From Exiguobacterium oxidotolerans JCM 12280 (lineage in GTDB: Bacteria; Bacillota; Bacilli; Exiguobacteriales; Exiguobacteriaceae), in contig NZ_JNIS01000001.1 in assembly GCF_000702625.1 (NCBI RefSeq), forward strand, positions 372,001-436,000: a DNA stretch of 64,000 bases, in the 5' to 3' direction. A program made the position numbers and the translations under genes. Under the pieces are notes generated by a model, which had not been told where the DNA came from, did no database searches, and saw nothing but the letters and a program-made list of their open reading frames with translations. Of this stretch, positions 1 to 8,517 are shown piece after piece. Each line of letters begins with the position of its first letter. Positions within the stretch are counted from its first letter, which is position 1.

Positions 1-22
1 CTTGTCATCAGGAAATCCTGAT
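1..22 (-). terminator. Hairpin after tsf, cut by window edge
   Basis: A 7-bp perfect inverted repeat (ATCAGGA/TCCTGAT, positions 7-22) starts just after the tsf stop codon. It is placed as a transcription terminator for tsf, but the T-run would lie outside the window, so this is only a likely call. Confidence 0.4.
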
Positions 23-24
23 TC

Positions 25-906
25 TTATTTTTTAAGTTGGTTCATAACTTCTTCAGCGAAGTTTTCTTCACGTTTTTCCATACCTTCTCCAACTTCGAAG
101 CGTACGAATGAAACGACTTTTCCGCCTTTAGATTCTACGTATTTACCAACTTTGAAGTCTGGGTCTTTAACGAATGTTTGGTCGACGAGGCAAATTTCCT
201 CGAAGTACTTGTTCATACGTCCAGCAATCATTTTTTCAACGATGTTAGCAGGTTTGCCTTCGTTGATTGCTTGCTCTGTAAGAACTTTTTCTTCACGTGC
301 TTTTTCTTCTTCTGTGACAGAAGAACGATCGACGTAAAGTGGGCGTGCTGCCGCGATGTGCATCGCAACATCTTTCGCGACTGCTTCGTCTGTTGTTCCT
401 TCGATGACGACGACAGAACCGATCCGTCCACCCATGTGGAGGTAAGAACCGAACGCTGCGTTGTCTTCTTTCGTGAAGAGTGCTACACGGCGGAGTGAAA
501 TTTTCTCTCCGATTGTAGAAGCTTCTTCAGAAATATACGTTTCAATTGTTTTACCCGCTTCATATTCAGAAGCGAGAGCTGCTTCAGCCGTTTCAGAACC
601 GTTACGGAGAACTGCATCCGCGATGTTTTGAACGAGTGATTGGAAACGTTCGTTTTTTGCAACGAAGTCTGTTTCTGAGTTGATTTCGACGAGTGCTGCT
701 TTGTTTCCGTCAACTGCGACTGCTGTCAAACCTTCTGCTGCGATACGATCGCCTTTAGCTGCTGCTTTTGCGATCCCTTTTTCACGCAAGAAATCAACTG
801 CCGCGTTCATATCCCCATCCGTTTCAACGAGCGCTTTTTTGCAGTCGAGCATACCTGCACCTGTTTTTTCACGAAGTTCTTTTACCATTGCTGCTGTAAT
901 AGCCAT
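25..906 (-). CDS. tsf: Elongation factor Ts
   Basis: Guanine-nucleotide exchange factor that recycles EF-Tu from GDP to GTP form in the cytoplasm. The 293-residue protein has the N-terminal UBA-like helical domain (about 1-50) and the signature TDFVAKN at residues 79-85, which contacts EF-Tu; length matches the family. The start follows a good AAGGAGGAA-type ribosome site. It lies downstream of rpsB, as in most bacteria, with a hairpin and T-run in the gap that may lower tsf expression relative to rpsB. No irregularity seen. Confidence 0.97.
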   Translation of the reverse strand: MAITAAMVKELREKTGAGMLDCKKALVETDGDMNAAVDFLREKGIAKAAAKGDRIAAEGLTAVAVDGNKAALVEINSETDFVAKNERFQSLVQNIADAVLRNGSETAEAALASEYEAGKTIETYISEEASTIGEKISLRRVALFTKEDNAAFGSYLHMGGRIGSVVVIEGTTDEAVAKDVAMHIAAARPLYVDRSSVTEEEKAREEKVLTEQAINEGKPANIVEKMIAGRMNKYFEEICLVDQTFVKDPDFKVGKYVESKGGKVVSFVRFEVGEGMEKREENFAEEVMNQLKK

Positions 907-938
907 TCGATATTCCTCCTTATAACGTCCTTATTTTC

Positions 939-976
939 AAAAAAAAGGTGATAAAAGGTCAATTCCCTTTATCACC
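939..976 (-). terminator. Intrinsic terminator or attenuator between rpsB and tsf
   Basis: On the minus strand GGTGATAAA and TTTATCACC pair around an 11-base loop and are followed directly by a run of eight T. It lies inside the rpsB-tsf operon, so it probably acts as a partial terminator that sets the S2 to EF-Ts ratio. Confidence 0.75.
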
Positions 977-988
977 TGGCATCACGAA

Positions 989-1723
989 TTACTCAGCGTC
1001 TGCTACTACTTCTTCAGTAGTTTCAGGTGCTACGTTATCTTCGCCTTGTTTAACTTCGAGGATTGCGTCAGCCATTTTACCAGTGAGCAATTTGACTGCA
1101 CGGATCGCATCGTCGTTCGCTGGGATGACGTAGTCGATTTCGTCTGGATCACAGTTAGTATCAACGATCGCAACGATTGGGATGTTGAGTTTGTGTGCTT
1201 CTGCAATCGCGATACGCTCTTTGCGTGGGTCAACGATGAAGAGTGCATCTGGAACGCCTGGCATATCTTTGATACCGCCGAGGAATTTCTCAAGACGAGT
1301 CATTTCTTTTTTAAGAATGATGACTTCTTTTTTAGGAAGAACTTCGAACGTACCGTTCTCTTCCATTTTTTCGAGTTGTTTCAAACGGTTAATCCGTTTT
1401 TTGATTGTAGAGAAGTTCGTGAGTGTTCCACCTAACCAACGTTCGTTGATGAAGTATTGACCAGCACGGATCGCTTCTTCTTTCACAGTGTCTTGAGCTT
1501 GTTTTTTCGTACCAACGAAAAGAACATTTCCGCCTTCAGACGCTACTTCACGGATGAAGTTGTAAGCTTCGTCTACTTTTTTAACCGTTTTTTGTAGGTC
1601 AATGATGTAGATTCCGTTACGTTCTGTGAAGATGTATTTTGCCATTTTTGGGTTCCAACGGCGTGTTTGGTGACCGAAGTGTACACCAGCTTCTAACAAT
1701 TGTTTCATCGAGATTACTGCCAT
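989..1723 (-). CDS. rpsB: 30S ribosomal protein S2
   Basis: Structural protein of the small ribosomal subunit, 244 residues, the normal length for Bacilli. The start ATG follows AAAGGAGGAATTC. The N-terminus shows the S2 signature around residues 5-25 ([19 protein letters not shown]) and the second conserved block near residues 160-180. The acidic C-terminal tail (residues about 225-244) is usual for Bacilli. It heads an rpsB-tsf unit with its own promoter and a roughly 110-nt leader that may carry S2 autoregulation. It also follows swrB directly, so read-through from the flagellar operon is possible. Confidence 0.97.
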   Translation of the reverse strand: MAVISMKQLLEAGVHFGHQTRRWNPKMAKYIFTERNGIYIIDLQKTVKKVDEAYNFIREVASEGGNVLFVGTKKQAQDTVKEEAIRAGQYFINERWLGGTLTNFSTIKKRINRLKQLEKMEENGTFEVLPKKEVIILKKEMTRLEKFLGGIKDMPGVPDALFIVDPRKERIAIAEAHKLNIPIVAIVDTNCDPDEIDYVIPANDDAIRAVKLLTGKMADAILEVKQGEDNVAPETTEEVVADAE

Positions 1724-1837
1724 GATGAATTCCTCCTTTTGGGTTTTGGATGTCCTCCGCGATGATCGTTGTCCCAGCTAACCTATTAAAGGCACCGCAG
1801 CCGGCGATACATGCGTGCGTAATTAACACCGTAGACT
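1724..1837 (-). promoter_or_regulatory. Untranslated leader of rpsB, possible S2-binding RNA
   Basis: About 110 nt separate the predicted transcription start from the rpsB ATG. The stretch is GC-rich with short complementary segments (GCCGGCTGCGGTGCC region near 1790-1805) and holds no credible reading frame. S2 leaders that bind their own protein are known in bacteria; whether this one folds that way is inference. Confidence 0.35.
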
Positions 1838-1866
1838 AATATAGCATAAACTTTACCGTCGGGCAA
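1838..1866 (-). promoter_or_regulatory. SigA-type promoter of rpsB-tsf
   Basis: Minus strand -35 TTGCCC (1861-1866), 17-base spacer, -10 TATATT (1838-1843) preceded by TGC, an extended -10. The -35 lies inside the 3' end of swrB, so the ribosomal genes have their own start inside the flagellar gene run. Confidence 0.7.
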
Positions 1867-2284
1867 CCTTCGTTTTTGAAGAAAGTTTCGCAATCAACGC
1901 CACTTCACCCGTTCCTCGATTTAAAGAACGCGCGAGTTGATCCAGATCGGCCCCCGCCGCAAGTTGATCTTTCACATCTGTCAGTACTGGCTGAACGGAT
2001 TCAGCCGATTCTTCCTGCGCCTGTTCGAACTGTGGAAGTTCTGTTACATCAGGACTGACGACCGTTTCATATGAGGACTGAGTAGGAGCAGCCTCAGCAG
2101 TCGGTTGCTCCTCGCGTTCAGCCAATCCGTTCACTTGTTCCATGAAGCGAAGCAAGATTTCTTCTGTCTCTTGTTTTTGACGTTCAAGATCGGTCACACG
2201 ATCTTTTAGCAATGCTTGTTGTTTAAATAGAAGCAACAGACCATAACTAACGAGCGCCGCCAGTAAAATATAAAAAATTGTCAT
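1853..2284 (-). CDS. swrB: SwrB-like membrane protein of the flagellar operon
   Basis: Small protein of 143 residues with one N-terminal membrane segment (about residues 3-19), a charged probable coiled coil (22-55), an acidic, low-complexity middle and a conserved C-terminal patch (about 110-135, with GTGEVALIAKL). Position between sigD and rpsB and this layout match SwrB (YlxL), which in B. subtilis promotes assembly of the flagellar switch and export apparatus for swarming. The start used has an AAAGGA site 7 bases upstream; an ATG 15 bases earlier overlaps the sigD region but has no ribosome site. Sequence similarity in this family is low, so the name rests mostly on synteny. Confidence 0.7.
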   Translation of the reverse strand: MTIFYILLAALVSYGLLLLFKQQALLKDRVTDLERQKQETEEILLRFMEQVNGLAEREEQPTAEAAPTQSSYETVVSPDVTELPQFEQAQEESAESVQPVLTDVKDQLAAGADLDQLARSLNRGTGEVALIAKLSSKTKVARR

Positions 2285-2295
2285 AGTAGTTCCTT

Positions 2296-3069
2296 TCACA
2301 TCGCGACACGATCAGACAAATAGGCACTTCCTAGCGCTTGCTTTAATTTACGTAACGCCTTCGAGTGGATTTGTGAGATCCGTGAAGTCGACAATCCTAG
2401 CACTTCTCCGATTTCCGTTAACGTCAGTTCTTCAAAGTAGAAAAGGGACACAACATATTGCTCTTTTTCCGATAGTTGCTCGACTTCTTCTGCAAGCTTC
2501 GAAATCAATTCACGCATCAGTAACGTATCTTCCGGCGTCGCTGCTTCCGGGTCGAGATACGATACGGCCATTGCTTTTCCCTCATCTTGGAGCGTCACCG
2601 CCTCGTCGATTGAGAGGACATTCGCAAAGTAACTTTCTGCAAGCGCCGTCTTGACTTCGTCCGGACTCATTTCGACGATGGACGATACTTCATCAAGCGT
2701 CGGCGTCCGTTGTAAGCTCTGCTCGAGAATTTCGACGGCCGCCTCGACACGTTTCGATTTTTCACGCAAAGAGCGTGGCAGCCAGTCAATTTTTCTTAAT
2801 CCATCTAAAATGGCTCCACGAATTCGAAAGGCTGCGTATGTATCGAATTTATTGTTATGATTTTGATCGAACTTTTGCAGTGCGTCGTATAGACCCATCA
2901 TACCAAGACTTTTTAACTCATCACGATCGACACTTTTCGGAAGTGTCGCACTAAGACGTTGAACGTGGTATTGAACTAGAGGTTCATAATTCAGAAGTAA
3001 TAGGTCAGCTACCGCTATATCGCGCGTCGATAGCCATTTATCCCAAAGTTGTTGTAGTTCCTCACGCAT
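2296..3069 (-). CDS. sigD: RNA polymerase sigma factor for flagellar genes (SigD/FliA)
   Basis: Sigma-28 family factor of 257 residues that directs transcription of late flagellar, chemotaxis and autolysin genes. Region 2 (about 45-75, with DELKSLGMMGLYDALQKFD) binds core and the -10; region 4 (about 210-245, LTEIGEVLGLSTSRISQIH) is the helix-turn-helix for the -35. The start chosen has GGAGG 7 bases upstream; a second ATG two codons earlier touches the ribosome site. It is second to last in the fla/che operon, a position that in B. subtilis makes SigD level sensitive to transcript completion. Confidence 0.95.
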   Translation of the reverse strand: MREELQQLWDKWLSTRDIAVADLLLLNYEPLVQYHVQRLSATLPKSVDRDELKSLGMMGLYDALQKFDQNHNNKFDTYAAFRIRGAILDGLRKIDWLPRSLREKSKRVEAAVEILEQSLQRTPTLDEVSSIVEMSPDEVKTALAESYFANVLSIDEAVTLQDEGKAMAVSYLDPEAATPEDTLLMRELISKLAEEVEQLSEKEQYVVSLFYFEELTLTEIGEVLGLSTSRISQIHSKALRKLKQALGSAYLSDRVAM

Positions 3070-3082
3070 GACCATTCCTCCT

Positions 3083-3565
3083 CTAAATTTCCAGCGTTCC
3101 GACGTTGACCGTCCGAATGACGAGACGACCAGAGCTTGAATGGAACTCGATCGTCCGACCGTTCGTTCCACCAACATCTTCCGCGACGAGTGGGATTTTC
3201 GCTTGTTGCAATGCTGCTTTCACAGCAGCGATGTTCCGTTCACCGATACGCATCGATTCATGTTCATATTTGAATTGAAACATTTGCGCTCCCCCGGCAA
3301 TCTTTGCCCGTAACCGAATCGCGCCACCTTGTCGTAAGCGCTTTACAAGCTCAGTTACTGCAGTATCTGCGAATTTCCCGACTTCAACGGTGATATCGCG
3401 ACTGATTGCCGAGTCTGGAAGCATGACATGTGCCATGCTCGATAGACCACGTTCTTGATCATAAATGATGACGCCGACACAGGAACCTAATCCTGCAGTA
3501 CGAAGGACGACCGGTTTTCGACTAACGGCATATTCCGCTATTCCAATCCGAATGACTTCATCCAT
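3083..3565 (-). CDS. cheD: Chemoreceptor glutamine deamidase CheD
   Basis: Deamidates glutamines on chemoreceptors and binds CheC, raising its CheY-P phosphatase activity. At 160 residues it matches the family. The catalytic cysteine lies in GLGSCVG (Cys29) and the histidine in SSMAHVMLP (His46); the following GGAQMF segment is also conserved. Its ATG overlaps the end of cheC by 8 bases, which points to translational coupling of the two interacting proteins. Confidence 0.94.
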   Translation of the reverse strand: MDEVIRIGIAEYAVSRKPVVLRTAGLGSCVGVIIYDQERGLSSMAHVMLPDSAISRDITVEVGKFADTAVTELVKRLRQGGAIRLRAKIAGGAQMFQFKYEHESMRIGERNIAAVKAALQQAKIPLVAEDVGGTNGRTIEFHSSSGRLVIRTVNVGTLEI

Positions 3566-4166
3566 CAACTTCCACACCCAATCGTTGAAAGACCGCTGCA
3601 AAAGCATCTGCTTCTGGCAGTAATAATAAATGACCGTTTAAGTCGTTACCTAAACTTGAAAGACGCGTATCGATGTATACTGCCATGTTACCAAATTTTG
3701 TCGACTCAAGTAAGGCAACTTCCAAAATTGCTCCAACCATATCAAAAGCGGAGGCAGGAACCGTCACATGCACGGATAAATCTAGCCAGTCAGAAATCGC
3801 GCGAGCGTAAGCGCCGATCAAGATGTTGCCGATTTCTTCCCAAGCGGAAACACCGATCGCATGATGTTCCGAAAAAAACTGAAACGGCTGTTGCATCAAC
3901 TGAGAAATCAGTTTTTCCGCATCTTGGAGCGGCATCAAAAAGAGTAGAGACGCCTTGATATCTCCTGTAAAGCGAAGTAAGGCTCCAGCTGTGTAAGCTT
4001 CCGCTCCGCCTACACGATCAATAATCGTCGAAAAGTGTTCGAGTTCTGCTGACGGTACTTCAATTTCAACAGGCTGTCCAAGAAGTGTCGATAATGCCGT
4101 AGCTGCGTGCGCTGCCCCAATGTTTCCGACTTCCTTGAAAATGTCCTGTTCCATCCGATTAAGCAT
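3558..4166 (-). CDS. cheC: CheY-P phosphatase CheC
   Basis: Removes phosphate from CheY-P and takes part in receptor adaptation. The 202-residue protein keeps both phosphatase half-sites, E12-x-x-N15 (EVGNIGAAHAATALS) and E111-x-x-N114 (EIGNILIGAYARA), in the expected pseudo-repeat. The start overlaps the last codons of cheW by 8 bases and has GAGG 9 bases upstream. Neighbours cheW and cheD form the usual Bacillales chemotaxis block. CheC is one of three adaptation routes in such bacteria and could carry more weight here because cheB is not in this operon. Confidence 0.94.
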   Translation of the reverse strand: MLNRMEQDIFKEVGNIGAAHAATALSTLLGQPVEIEVPSAELEHFSTIIDRVGGAEAYTAGALLRFTGDIKASLLFLMPLQDAEKLISQLMQQPFQFFSEHHAIGVSAWEEIGNILIGAYARAISDWLDLSVHVTVPASAFDMVGAILEVALLESTKFGNMAVYIDTRLSSLGNDLNGHLLLLPEADAFAAVFQRLGVEVDG

Positions 4167-4587
4167 GAACGATGTCCTCGAATAAACGGTTCGGCTCAAG
4201 TAAGGAGAACAATTGATCTTCCCCTTTAGCGATTGCTGTCAAATAATTGGTTTCTTCTTGTTTTTGATCAGTCAACGGTTCAATCCGGACATCGATTGCT
4301 TCGACGACTTCGTTCGCCCGATCGACGATGAACCCGGCATCTCCATGTTCGAGCGTCGCGATGATGATTCGTGTTTCTTCCGTTCCTTCGATTTCCTCAA
4401 AACCAAGACGTGTCCGTAAGTCAATCACCGGTGTCACGACCCCGCGCAAATTGATGACGCCTTTTACGTAAGGTGCAGCGTTCGGGATTCGTGTAATCGG
4501 AATCACGCGTTCGATGGAGCGGACAGATTGAACATCAATCCCGTAAGCATTTTGTTCCAGTTGAAAAACGACCCATTTTTGTTCCAT
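4159..4587 (-). CDS. cheW: Chemotaxis coupling protein CheW
   Basis: Scaffold that links chemoreceptors to the CheA kinase at the membrane array. The 142 residues form one complete CheW domain, with conserved segments such as the VKGVINLRGVVTPVIDLR-like block near residues 42-60 and FIVDRANEVVEA near 85-96. It lies 11 bases after cheA and overlaps cheC. Since cheA is frameshifted in this sequence, the partner of this protein may be missing. Confidence 0.95.
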   Translation of the reverse strand: MEQKWVVFQLEQNAYGIDVQSVRSIERVIPITRIPNAAPYVKGVINLRGVVTPVIDLRTRLGFEEIEGTEETRIIIATLEHGDAGFIVDRANEVVEAIDVRIEPLTDQKQEETNYLTAIAKGEDQLFSLLEPNRLFEDIVHA

Positions 4588-4598
4588 TATCTATTCCC

Positions 4599-6595
4599 TC
4601 ACTTTCGTAGCAGTGCATTGCTATCAATGATTAACGCGACTTGACCGTCTCCAAGAATCGTCGCGCCAGAAATCGCGCGAATTCCTTCCAAATAACTTCC
4701 GAGCGGCTTCATGACGATTTCCTGTTGACCAATTAATTCAGTGACCATCAGTCCGGCTAATTTTTCACCACTTCGAACGACGACAACTGAGTAGGCTTCT
4801 GCTTCTACTTGTGGAAGACCATACACTTCATTCAACGAAATCAATGGAACGAGTTGTCCACGGAAATCAAACACCTTTTCACGATGCGCTTGTAAGATGG
4901 CATCTTGTCGAAGCGATGTCGTTTCGATGATTGCCGTCAGCGGAATCGCATACGTTTCTTGACCGAGCTCAACAAGCATCGCGGAAATGATTGAGAGCGT
5001 CAATGGAAGACTGATTCTAAAGATTGTCCCTTCGCCACGTTTCGTCTCGACGAAAACTTCGCCACCGAGCGACTCGATCTTCGATTTGACGACGTCAAGA
5101 CCTACGCCACGTCCCGACAAGTCGGTTACTGTTTCTGCCGTTGAGAAGCCTGGTGCAAATAGTAACATCGACGCTTCTTCCGGTGTTAAAACAGCAGCTT
5201 CTTCTTCCGTTAGCAACTCTTTCTCAATCGCAATCCGTGTGACCCGCTCATGGTTGATTCCTGCCCCGTCATCTTCAATCTCAATGAAAACCCGGTTTCC
5301 AGAATGATAAGCACGTAACGACAGATTGCCTTCGACTGGTTTCCCGGCCAAAATTCGATCCGTCTTGCTTTCAATGCCATGATCGACGGCATTACGGATT
5401 AAATGAACGAGTGGATCACCAATCTCGTCAATCACTGTTCGATCAAGCTCCGTCTCTGCACCCGTGATATGCAATTTAATATTTTTACCGACATCTTTTG
5501 AAACCGATCGGACCATCCGTGGGAAACGATTGAAGACCTGTTCAATCGGCATCATGCGTAACGTCAAGACCAGCGATTGTAATTCATTCGTGCCGCGTTT
5601 AATACGTTCGACGGTTTCCGTCAATTCAGATGAACCGACTTCGGCAGCAATTCGTTCTAAACGACCACGATCAATGATGAATTCTTCGAATAAGTCATCA
5701 AACGGTCAATTCGTTCCAAGTTGACACGAATCGTTTTCGAGGCGACTGGTGCTGTTACGTCTGTTGTTTCACTGACGACTTTCGTTTCTGGCTCGACTGT
5801 TGATTTAGGTTCAACTAACGTGGATGTCGCAACTTCGGCTTCTATCGTTGTTTCAAAAGGCTGAATCGAGACGTGTGCCACTTCCGACACTGACTGGATG
5901 CCTTCAGTCACTTCTTCCTCTGATTTCATCGTGACGAACAAGACATCAAAGCTCGTTTCGAATTGTTCTTGCTCTAATTCATCTGAAGTCGGATTCGAAA
6001 GGATGACATCGCCTAGACTTTGAAGACGGTCGAACACCATGTAGACACGCGCCGCTTTTAAAATGACATCTGCCGATAGTTCGACCGTGATGACGTATGC
6101 ATGGTAACCGGACGCAATCGATTGTTTAACGACAGACTCTGAATAGACATCACATTCAAAATTACGTTTCGTCGCCACAGCCGTCGCTTCTTCAGTCGTC
6201 TCTACAGCAGTTTCTTCTGCTTGAATGAATCGTTTTAAACGTACGACCGTTTCTTTCACGTCGAGCTTTCCGGTTCCACCTTGACTGATGTCCTCAACCA
6301 TCGTTTCGAGTTGTTCCGCCGCGATGAACAAAACATCAATCAGCTCTGGTGTAGCAGGTTGCGTCTTTGAGCGCACTAAGTCAAGCGCACTCTCCATTTC
6401 GTGTGTTAAATCCGCGATGGCATCGTACCCCATCGTACCGGACATTCCTTTTAATGTATGGGCAGAGCGGAAAATCTGATCGATGACGGCTTCATCATCG
6501 AGACGCTGTTCAAAAATGAGCAGACTTGAATTGATAGCTTGCAAATGTTCAATCGATTCGTCTAGAAACAATCCTAAATATTCATTTAAATCCAT
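4599..6595 (-). pseudogene. cheA: Chemotaxis histidine kinase CheA, frameshifted
   Basis: CheA autophosphorylates and passes phosphate to CheY. Two fragments in different frames together give one normal CheA. The first (6595 down to about 5657) has the P1 domain with the phosphorylated His46 in FRSAHTLKG, the P2 domain (about 160-245) and the start of P3. The second has the rest of P3, the ATPase P4 domain (HLIRNAVDHG N-box, EDDGAGI G1 box, GRGVGLDVV G2 box) and CheW-like P5. The break is at 5695/5696: minus strand reads ATGACTTATTC where ATG GAC TTA TTC would continue the dimerisation helix LMDLFEEF. Restoring one G gives 665 residues, close to the usual 670. No second lesion seen, so this is either a recent mutation or a base-call error. 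Confidence 0.88.
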
Positions 6596-6616
6596 TGGTG
6601 ATACCCTCCTTCATGA

Positions 6617-7468
6617 TTAGCGCACACGATTGTTTCGATTTTTCAAGCGACTTACCAATCGATCTAAAAATTTCCGTTCCTGCACGCGAAGACCTGTTAA
6701 TGCGGTGGTAATATGATCGAGTCGCCAGCTAACATCACTCGTCCGATCAAAAAGATAGAACGGTTTTTGTGCTTTGACGGCTCTGACGACTGTTGGGTCA
6801 TCTGGTAAAAACCCAGCGAATCGTAAAGGTTTGTTCAAAAATTGTTTACTGACAAGTTCGAGACGATCAAATGTTTCGAGTGCCTCTTCACCGTTCATCG
6901 CACGATTGACGATGACACCGATCGGTAACTCCGTTGCATGATGGTGCGACAATTTAACGAACGCATAACCATCCATGATCGATGTTGGCTCTGGTGTAAC
7001 AACGAGCCAGGCTTCATCGGCACTACTAATGAAATCGAATGTTTGGTGTGTTGCTCCAGCACCCAGGTCGAGGATGACAAAGTCGTATTCATAGAAAAAA
7101 CGAAATTCTTTCATCATGAACGCAACATCCGGATCCGTTAAATTCGTTAATTCAGTAAAACCACTTCCACCATGGATGAAATGTAAGGTTGGTGAAACTT
7201 CAACCACTGCATCTGCCAAGGATTCACGACGCTTGACACAATCCATGAGCGACGTCTTCGATGATTTTCCTAACAGCACCCCGACGTTCGCCATCCCGAT
7301 ATCAAGATCGATGATGAGGACACGTTTTTCTTGAAGCGATAAGGCGACACCCAGGTTTACGGCGACGTTCGTTTTTCCAACGCCCCCTTTACCACTGACG
7401 ATCGCAATCGTTTTTGTTTCTTTGACTGACACTTTTGAACGTAAGACACGCGCTTGATCATCTCGCAT
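6617..7468 (-). CDS. flhG: Flagellar number regulator ATPase FlhG (YlxH/FleN)
   Basis: MinD-type ATPase that with FlhF sets flagellar number and placement. The 283-residue protein has a deviant Walker A SGKGGVGKT at residues 25-33, the DLDIGMANVG switch segment near 52-61 and the DLGAGA motif near 125. The ATG shares one base with the flhF stop (TGATG), and a GGGGG site precedes it. The next gene is cheA only 21 bases on; in B. subtilis cheB sits here, and no trace of it remains. Confidence 0.94.
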   Translation of the reverse strand: MRDDQARVLRSKVSVKETKTIAIVSGKGGVGKTNVAVNLGVALSLQEKRVLIIDLDIGMANVGVLLGKSSKTSLMDCVKRRESLADAVVEVSPTLHFIHGGSGFTELTNLTDPDVAFMMKEFRFFYEYDFVILDLGAGATHQTFDFISSADEAWLVVTPEPTSIMDGYAFVKLSHHHATELPIGVIVNRAMNGEEALETFDRLELVSKQFLNKPLRFAGFLPDDPTVVRAVKAQKPFYLFDRTSDVSWRLDHITTALTGLRVQERKFLDRLVSRLKNRNNRVR

Positions 7469-8514
7469 CACCTGCCCCCTCTTTCTACAATCATTCGAGA
7501 CATGTCGGATTGATTGACCCACGTGATATCTTCTGGTACTTCTTGCCCCGTCGTGATGCAGAGCACCGGCAGCTTCGCTTTCACGGCTAGACCGTAGATG
7601 GACCAAAACTCCGTCGTTTCATCTGCTTTCGTAAAGATAAACCCGTTGAGTGGAACTTGTTCAAAACGTCGTCTAATCTGCTCTAAGTCCCGGTATTTTG
7701 CCGTTAAGCTTAAAACAAGAAAAACATCCGTATTTGAAAAATCATGACGTGATTCAAGCTGTGTGATGTAACCTGCGTCCAAGAAGTTTCGTCCAGCTGT
7801 ATCAATCAAAACGATGTCACAATCTGCTAATTGTTCTTTCGCTCGTTCAAACTCTGCTAAATCGTAGGCGATATGTAGCGGAACATCGATGATTTCAGCA
7901 TAGGTTTGCAACTGTTCGATTGCCGAAATCCGGTACGTATCCGTTGTAATCAATCCAACCGTCTTACCTTCCGTCAATCGGTAGTAAGCAGCAAGTTTAG
8001 CGATTGTCGTCGTCTTGCCGACCCCTGTCGGTCCTGTCAACATCACATAACGTGATGTCACGGTCGTTACTTGTAACTCATGTTCAATCGTTTGGGCGAA
8101 CGCTTGTTGAACTTGTTCAAGATCGTCTGTTTTGTAATACGTCGATAACAAAACGTCGTGCAATTGCTCCACCCGTGCCTGTAAAGCCGGTTCGGACAAA
8201 ATCGCTTCATATGCCCCTAACTCTTCCGGTAAACGGCGAGAGGAAAACGAAATGATTTTCGGGACTGGCATTTCAATCGTTTTCTTAAGCTGTGGGGTCC
8301 GTTTAGGAGCTGGTTGCTGGACATCTTTTTCATGAATGATTGGATGTTCGTCAACAGAAGCAACGAGTTCGACCTTTTTTTGTGCAAACAATCCGAAGAG
8401 TCCACCCACTTTGATATGTCGTGTATTTAAAATAATCGCTTCTTCGCCTAAATCACGTTTGACAAGTTCCATTGCTTCACTAAATGAATTTGCAATAATT
8501 TTTTTAACCATCAT
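7468..8514 (-). CDS. flhF: Flagellar biosynthesis SRP-type GTPase FlhF
   Basis: Third member of the SRP GTPase family after Ffh and FtsY; recruits early flagellar parts to the assembly site. The 348-residue protein has a variable basic N-terminal domain (1-90), a helical N domain (about 95-150) and the G domain with [10 protein letters not shown] (161-170), DTAGRN and TKADETTE motifs. It lies directly after flhA and overlaps flhG by one base, the usual order. A second ATG one codon downstream could also serve as start. Confidence 0.95.
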   Translation of the reverse strand: MMVKKIIANSFSEAMELVKRDLGEEAIILNTRHIKVGGLFGLFAQKKVELVASVDEHPIIHEKDVQQPAPKRTPQLKKTIEMPVPKIISFSSRRLPEELGAYEAILSEPALQARVEQLHDVLLSTYYKTDDLEQVQQAFAQTIEHELQVTTVTSRYVMLTGPTGVGKTTTIAKLAAYYRLTEGKTVGLITTDTYRISAIEQLQTYAEIIDVPLHIAYDLAEFERAKEQLADCDIVLIDTAGRNFLDAGYITQLESRHDFSNTDVFLVLSLTAKYRDLEQIRRRFEQVPLNGFIFTKADETTEFWSIYGLAVKAKLPVLCITTGQEVPEDITWVNQSDMSRMIVERGGR

Positions 8515-8517
8515 GTA

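Noticed and set aside
4599-5624. A separate short CheA protein starting at the TTG at 5624
   Set aside because: The TTG is in the middle of the normal CheA coding sequence, has no ribosome site, and the frame upstream keeps matching CheA up to the frameshift. It is the second piece of a broken gene.
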